Of a stretch of 17,982 nt of DNA, positions 14,079 to 17,982 are shown in pieces. The stretch spans positions 1 through 17,982 of the forward strand of contig CAPZCD010000020.1 in assembly GCA_948744995.1 (NCBI GenBank). The letters are read 5' to 3'. Both the position numbers and the translations under genes were made by a program. Within the stretch, counting starts at the first letter, position 1; each line of letters starts with the position of its first letter. This DNA comes from an uncultured Rickettsiales bacterium (lineage in GTDB: Bacteria > Pseudomonadota > Alphaproteobacteria > Rickettsiales > UBA1997). The notes under the pieces are model-generated. The model saw only the letters and a program-made list of their open reading frames with translations. It was not told the DNA's origin and searched no databases.

Positions 14079-15032
14079 ATGTTTAACTTAAAGCACACAT
14101 TACTTACTATAATGGATAGAAAATACAGTTGCGATGTCTCCATAATTGTTCCCATGTATAATGAGTCTGACGTTATAGACAGCTTTTTTATTGAGATTAA
14201 AAAAATAATGGATAGTTTAAATAATTATTCCTATGAAATAATTTGTGTAGATGACGGAAGTAATGATGATACGCTCAGTATTTTAAAAAAATATTCATCG
14301 GCAGATAGTCGAATAAAAATAATTTCTTTTTCTAGAAATTTTCACAAAGAAGCAGCAATAACTGCCGGTTTTAACAACTGCAGCGGCAAATGTTCTATAT
14401 TAATAGATGCTGATTTACAACACCCCGTAGATTTAATACCACAGTTCTTAGATGAATATGAAAAAGGAAATGATATTGTTTTTGGCATCAAGAATAACAG
14501 AAGTTGTGATAATTTTTTTAAAAGATTTACAGCTGGTATTTTTTATAAAATATATAATAAATTACTCAACAAGAATATGCCAAAAAATGCATCCGACTTC
14601 ATTTTATTGGATAGAAAAGTAATAGATACATTTAATACCTATAAAGAAAAAAACAGGTTCACAAGGGGTTTAATCTACAGTCTGGGTTTTAAAACTAGCA
14701 GAATTGAATATTCAATTAACCAGAGAGCCCAAGGCAAAACTAAATGGAATTACTGGAAACTTTGGAATTTTGCACTTGACGGAATAACATCTTTTTCAAC
14801 TCTATCAATAAGAATATGGACTTATGTAGGTTGTATTTTAGAAATCATATCAATCGCATATATGTTTTATTCATTAACAGCAGACGCATTTTCAATAATA
14901 AATTTTGTTATTCTATTTTTGTTTGGACTACAATTTATTGCCATTGGAATGATTGGTGAATATATAGGAAGAATATTTATTGAAACGAAAAATAGACCGC
15001 TATACATAATTAAAGAAAAGGTAAATTTATGA
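14079..15032 (+). CDS. GtrB/ArnC-type polyprenyl-phosphate glycosyltransferase
   Basis: The 317-residue protein is a family-2 glycosyltransferase of the DPM1/GtrB/ArnC group, which moves a sugar from a nucleotide donor to undecaprenyl phosphate on the cytoplasmic face of the inner membrane. Motifs: VSIIVPMYNE (20-29), VDDGSNDDT (57-65), the metal-binding DADLQHP (110-116), RFTRGL (193-198) and QGKTKW (218-223), followed by two transmembrane helices (about 247-267 and 274-294) and the characteristic GEYIGRIF-to-NRP C-terminus. An in-frame ATG at 14112 would shorten it by 11 residues and still begin before the first strand. Its TGA overlaps the ATG of the DUF6311-like gene (ATGA), so the two are coupled and the lipid-linked sugar is probably the donor for that protein. 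No GtrA-type flippase is seen next to it. The sugar is not predictable. Confidence 0.93.
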   Translation: MFNLKHTLLTIMDRKYSCDVSIIVPMYNESDVIDSFFIEIKKIMDSLNNYSYEIICVDDGSNDDTLSILKKYSSADSRIKIISFSRNFHKEAAITAGFNNCSGKCSILIDADLQHPVDLIPQFLDEYEKGNDIVFGIKNNRSCDNFFKRFTAGIFYKIYNKLLNKNMPKNASDFILLDRKVIDTFNTYKEKNRFTRGLIYSLGFKTSRIEYSINQRAQGKTKWNYWKLWNFALDGITSFSTLSIRIWTYVGCILEIISIAYMFYSLTADAFSIINFVILFLFGLQFIAIGMIGEYIGRIFIETKNRPLYIIKEKVNL

Positions 15033-17110
15033 GAAAATTTAAAGAATTTTTGTATGAAAATTTAGATATAATTATATCAATATTTATTGCAGTTGTATTG
15101 TATCTTTTGGTTTTTAGCTTACCATCATTAGACCCATCAAATTATAAATGGTTAATATCCGGTGGCGATCTAACTCAAAACTATTTGGGTGGAGTTTTAT
15201 ATAGAAACAGTAAATGGACTTGGCCTATATTTATTCAAAAAGAAATAGGCTACCCATATGGTGTATCCGTGTTAGGTACTGATTCTTTGCCAATTATGGC
15301 AATAATATTTAAAGTATTTACCAAATGTTTTGGTTTATCACCATGGTACCAGTTCTTTGGAATATGGACGTTAATTTGCTTTATTTTACAAGCATTCTTT
15401 TCAATCAAGATTTTCAGAAAGATATTTACCAATGACAAAGTAACCAATGTAATTTGCTCTGTATTTTTCATAATATCACCTATAATGTTAAACCGAACTT
15501 TCTCACATGTAACGTTATGTGGACATTGGATAATATTAGCCTCAATATTACTGTATATGAATGATAGATTAGACAAGTTAGAATGGCTATATATAGCGTT
15601 GCTAGCAAATACATCATTATTAGTACACCCTTATTTTGCATTTATGATTTTCCCAATAATTTCAGCTTTATTATATAGGAAGATTTTTGTAGAAAAGGAG
15701 TTAACCATAAAAGAAGTTATACCTTATGCCTTAATAATCCTATTTTCTGCTATTTTTACAATGTATTTACTGGGCATATTTGAGGTATCAAATCCAAATG
15801 CTGGTGGTTGGAAATCTTTTTCAATGAATTTAAATGCTCCAATTAATCCTATGGGGAGCAGATCACTCTTTTTAAATGGACTTTCATCTATGGACGGACA
15901 ATATGAAGGCTATAACTATCTCGGTTTTGGACTTATAATACTTTTAGCATTTGCAATAAAAATTATATTTTTAGATAAAAAAATACAAATAGAATATAAC
16001 GAAATAACAATAGCAGCTCTATTTCTTACTCTATTTTCATTATCAAGTAATATATATCTGGGAAGATCACTAATATTCAGCTACAACTCGATAATTCTCA
16101 GAGGTTTAGGAGGAATATTCAGAGCAGGAGGGCGAACTTTCTGGCCTGTATGGTACCTGCTAGCGTGTCTGGCAATAAAAGTGATTAAAGAAAACTATAA
16201 AAATTATAAATTAATAATAAAAATTCTTTGCATTATACAGATTATAGATTTATCACCAATATTAATTGATAAACACAAAGGTATTAATTTAGCCTTAAAA
16301 AAACAAGATGAATATGAGAATATTTTAAAATCTGATGAATGGAATGAGATTTTTAAAAGAAATAATAATGTTTTTCTAACAGAAGATTTTGATAGTTACT
16401 ACTATTTCTGGGAGAAAGTAATAACAAATAACATCACTGTAAATGGTGGTTATTTTGCTAGAAGTACATCCAGAATAGGAAAAAATATGGAATCCGTTAT
16501 TTTCCAATTACTGAGCGGCGTATTACCGGATAAGAAAAATACCGTATATATCATCAGTAACAACCTTTTTGAAAAAATAAAGAACAGAAAAAATGAGAAA
16601 TTAGTTAGTTATATAAAAGAGTTGGATGGTTTTAAATATATAGAAAGTAATGAAATTTTAATTAACGAAGGACGACGCGTTCAAACGAACAAAAAGTTAG
16701 TTTTTAAGAACTCAGTAAAAGGTATAGAATTTAGTGGTTTTTCAAACGAGGGCGAAGAAAAAGAGTTTTGGTCGTTACATCATAAAGTAGGTTTAATTTT
16801 TAAGCTTGACAAATTACCAAAAGAAGATTTCAGGATTAAGTTTGAAATTAACCCTTTCATAAATAAAAAAAATAAACGCGTGAGAGCAAATGTTTATATC
16901 AACGGTAAAAAATTAGCCAAATGGGTTTTTATTAAGGGTAGTAAATATCCTATAACGGAAGTCAAGATACCAAAAAATTTGGTAAAAGATGATGGAGAAA
17001 TTAAAGTTGAATTCCATTTAGTAGGAACTAATAGCCTTAAACGATTAGGTCTTGGTAATGATCCGAGGAGAAAAGGTATAGGTATAATCTCTATGGAAAT
17101 AGAATATTAG
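15029..17110 (+). CDS. DUF6311-like large membrane protein, putative GT-C glycosyltransferase
   Basis: The 693-residue protein has about ten transmembrane helices in residues 12-420 and a soluble C-terminal region (about 430-693). The first extracytoplasmic loop contains SGGDLTQNYLGG (44-55), then KEIGYPYG and GTDSLPIMAIIFK, the pattern I associate with DUF6311 proteins; an acidic residue in this loop (Asp47 here) is the usual catalytic position in GT-C enzymes that use polyprenyl-linked sugars. The last 90 residues look beta-rich and end with GLGNDPRRKGIGIISMEI, as in C-terminal modules of related surface-glycan enzymes. The ATGA overlap with the GtrB-like gene supports a two-step scheme: GtrB loads undecaprenyl phosphate, this protein transfers the sugar to a periplasmic acceptor. 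Acceptor (LPS O-chain, other glycan or protein) unknown. A short A-rich leader and no strong Shine-Dalgarno. Confidence 0.82.
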   Translation: MRKFKEFLYENLDIIISIFIAVVLYLLVFSLPSLDPSNYKWLISGGDLTQNYLGGVLYRNSKWTWPIFIQKEIGYPYGVSVLGTDSLPIMAIIFKVFTKCFGLSPWYQFFGIWTLICFILQAFFSIKIFRKIFTNDKVTNVICSVFFIISPIMLNRTFSHVTLCGHWIILASILLYMNDRLDKLEWLYIALLANTSLLVHPYFAFMIFPIISALLYRKIFVEKELTIKEVIPYALIILFSAIFTMYLLGIFEVSNPNAGGWKSFSMNLNAPINPMGSRSLFLNGLSSMDGQYEGYNYLGFGLIILLAFAIKIIFLDKKIQIEYNEITIAALFLTLFSLSSNIYLGRSLIFSYNSIILRGLGGIFRAGGRTFWPVWYLLACLAIKVIKENYKNYKLIIKILCIIQIIDLSPILIDKHKGINLALKKQDEYENILKSDEWNEIFKRNNNVFLTEDFDSYYYFWEKVITNNITVNGGYFARSTSRIGKNMESVIFQLLSGVLPDKKNTVYIISNNLFEKIKNRKNEKLVSYIKELDGFKYIESNEILINEGRRVQTNKKLVFKNSVKGIEFSGFSNEGEEKEFWSLHHKVGLIFKLDKLPKEDFRIKFEINPFINKKNKRVRANVYINGKKLAKWVFIKGSKYPITEVKIPKNLVKDDGEIKVEFHLVGTNSLKRLGLGNDPRRKGIGIISMEIEY

Positions 17111-17143
17111 ATTTTTCTTATTATTTTATTAATTGATATATTA

Positions 17144-17170
17144 GTAAGTCAGTACGCTTACCTGTTTTTT
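17144..17170 (+). terminator. Candidate rho-independent terminator of the glycosylation operon
   Basis: GTAAG (17144-17148) pairs with CTTAC (17157-17161) around an 8-nt loop, followed by CTG and a T6 run (17165-17170), 34 nt after the stop of the DUF6311-like gene. The stem is short but in the right place. Confidence 0.4.
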
Positions 17171-17823
17171 GATTGTATCAAACTGTGCTATAGCTACTGC
17201 AGTAAATAAAATAAATTTTCCTGATATATCTCTAATATATTATTTTAGATTTATTTATTCACAAATTATGTAGAAATTAAGTTTTTATTGATAATCGTTT
17301 TTGTCTTTTACTTATCCTATTTTAGTTCAACGCTTTGTTGGTAATTTTATGCAGTATTAATCTTTAATGCTTATTTTTATATAGATAAATAATAATATAT
17401 AGCGAAAATATCTCTTAATTAAGAAACAAATATACGTCTCAAATATTAAGCTCACTCTTATTTTTTCATTTAAGAATACGTCAAAATGCGTATAAATACT
17501 TATCTTAAATATTAAAGTATAATAACTTTTATTAAAATTGTTAGTATTTGTTATTAAACAAGTGTGATTTTGTATCAAAAATATGTTTTTATTGCTTTTC
17601 AATATATTTTAAACTTAAAGAGTTGGATTAAGGTATAATCAACTATTATTTTCTATAACAAATTGTGCTATACCTTTGTCTAATTTCTTTCAAATTTTCT
17701 TTATATATTTTTTTAACATCTTTTTTGCTATTTCATTATGATATACCTTTAAGATAAGACTCTAGTTTTAGATTTTAAAGAATTTTTTGTCGAATGACAG
17801 TAGTAAATGTTTGTTAAGTATAT
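17171..17823. other. Long AT-rich non-coding stretch
   Basis: No convincing gene in either strand. The longest open frame (minus, 17357-17602) is a low-complexity mix of Ile, Phe, Tyr, Lys and Asn with no neighbour or ribosome-binding site. Two similar 14-15-nt stretches occur, AAACTGTGCTATA near 17180 and AAATTGTGCTATA near 17660. A hairpin with one bulge (GTTGGATTA/TAATCAAC) lies near 17622-17643. It may be decayed coding sequence, but no remnant could be matched. Confidence 0.4.
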
Positions 17824-17873
17824 AGGAATACACAACCTTATTTTTATTACAATTGAGCATTCCTACATTTTTT
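17824..17873 (+). terminator. Terminator-like imperfect 12-bp hairpin with T6 tail
   Basis: AGGAATACACAA (17824-17835) pairs with TTGAGCATTCCT (17853-17864) at 10 of 12 positions around a 17-nt loop, followed by ACA and T6 (17868-17873). The form suits a plus-strand rho-independent terminator, although no plus-strand gene is recognised just upstream. Confidence 0.33.
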
Positions 17874-17943
17874 ATATAAAAATCATCAATCCGTATTATT
17901 TACAAAAAATAAATAATAGTTAATTTTACCCCAACCTCGCTTT

Positions 17944-17982
17944 TTAAATTTTCTTAAATTCTTTAAAAGCCCTTGAAAAATA
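17944..17982 (-). CDS. Possible C-terminal end of a minus-strand gene at the window edge
   Basis: Read on the minus strand from the edge, 12 codons (YFSRAFKEFKKI) precede a TAA at 17946-17944. Its slightly higher GC and basic amphipathic character contrast with the noise to its left. Too short to identify; the other two minus frames close sooner or at similar distance, so this is only a suggestion. Confidence 0.2.
   Translation of the reverse strand, partial: YFSRAFKEFKKI

Noticed and set aside
17357..17602. 81-codon minus-strand open frame
   Set aside because: Low-complexity Ile/Phe/Tyr/Lys composition, no ribosome-binding site, no neighbours; likely chance in AT-rich sequence.
1..17982. 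CRISPR array, insertion sequence, tRNA or rRNA gene
   Set aside because: No regularly spaced direct repeats, no transposase-like frame with terminal inverted repeats, no T-loop GTTCGAATC-type sequence with a cloverleaf, and no rRNA-like segment were seen on reading the window.

Overview
The window is strongly AT-rich, uses the standard bacterial code (TGA as stop, TGG as Trp), and carries dispersed pieces of a VirB/VirD4-type (rvh-like) type IV secretion system among housekeeping and cell-surface genes. Scattered virB4 and virB8-virB9 loci, very short leaders and weak Shine-Dalgarno sequences all point to an intracellular alphaproteobacterium of the Rickettsiales or a close relative. This placement is inference from gene content; no rRNA or other taxonomic marker is present.

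Layout. 1-2927 (minus): two adjacent ABC-exporter half-transporters 2 nt apart, the second cut by the window edge; they look like a heterodimeric multidrug-type exporter in which the first half has a degenerate ATP site. 2990-5518 (minus): a VirB4-family ATPase with a damaged Walker A motif. 5639-6919 (plus): a coiled-coil protein, a ZapA-like division protein and, directly downstream, a structured RNA that I call 6S RNA because of its helices and the well-known zapA-ssrS gene order. 6997-8031 (minus): a lineage-specific protein with one hydrophobic segment. 8246-9685 (plus): a family-2 glycosyltransferase with an unusual C-terminal repeat region. 9770-11307 (minus): virB8-virB9 with an ATGA overlap. 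11608-13605 (minus): a probable operon of a 58-residue protein, a DUF2335-like membrane protein and lnt. 13857-17110 (plus): a possible small frameshifted membrane-protein gene, a GtrB/ArnC-type polyprenyl-phosphate glycosyltransferase, and a large DUF6311-like membrane protein. 17111-17982 is essentially non-coding, apart from two terminator-like hairpins and possibly the last codons of a minus-strand gene at the edge.

How it fits together. Most genes act at the envelope: exporter, secretion-system ATPase and core proteins, lipoprotein N-acylation (Lnt; T4SS and other lipoproteins depend on it), and three glycan-related genes that suggest modification of a surface polysaccharide. The best leads are the paired degeneracies in ATP sites (ABC half Asp498/Gln529; VirB4 Lys458), the probable 6S RNA beside zapA, a start-less 71-codon ORF that would be repaired by removing one T from a T6 run just before the gtrB-like gene, and the roughly 28-residue KLF repeats at the end of the glycosyltransferase. 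I see no CRISPR array, insertion sequence, tRNA, rRNA or prophage gene, and no single locus here that I can defend as an entirely new system.
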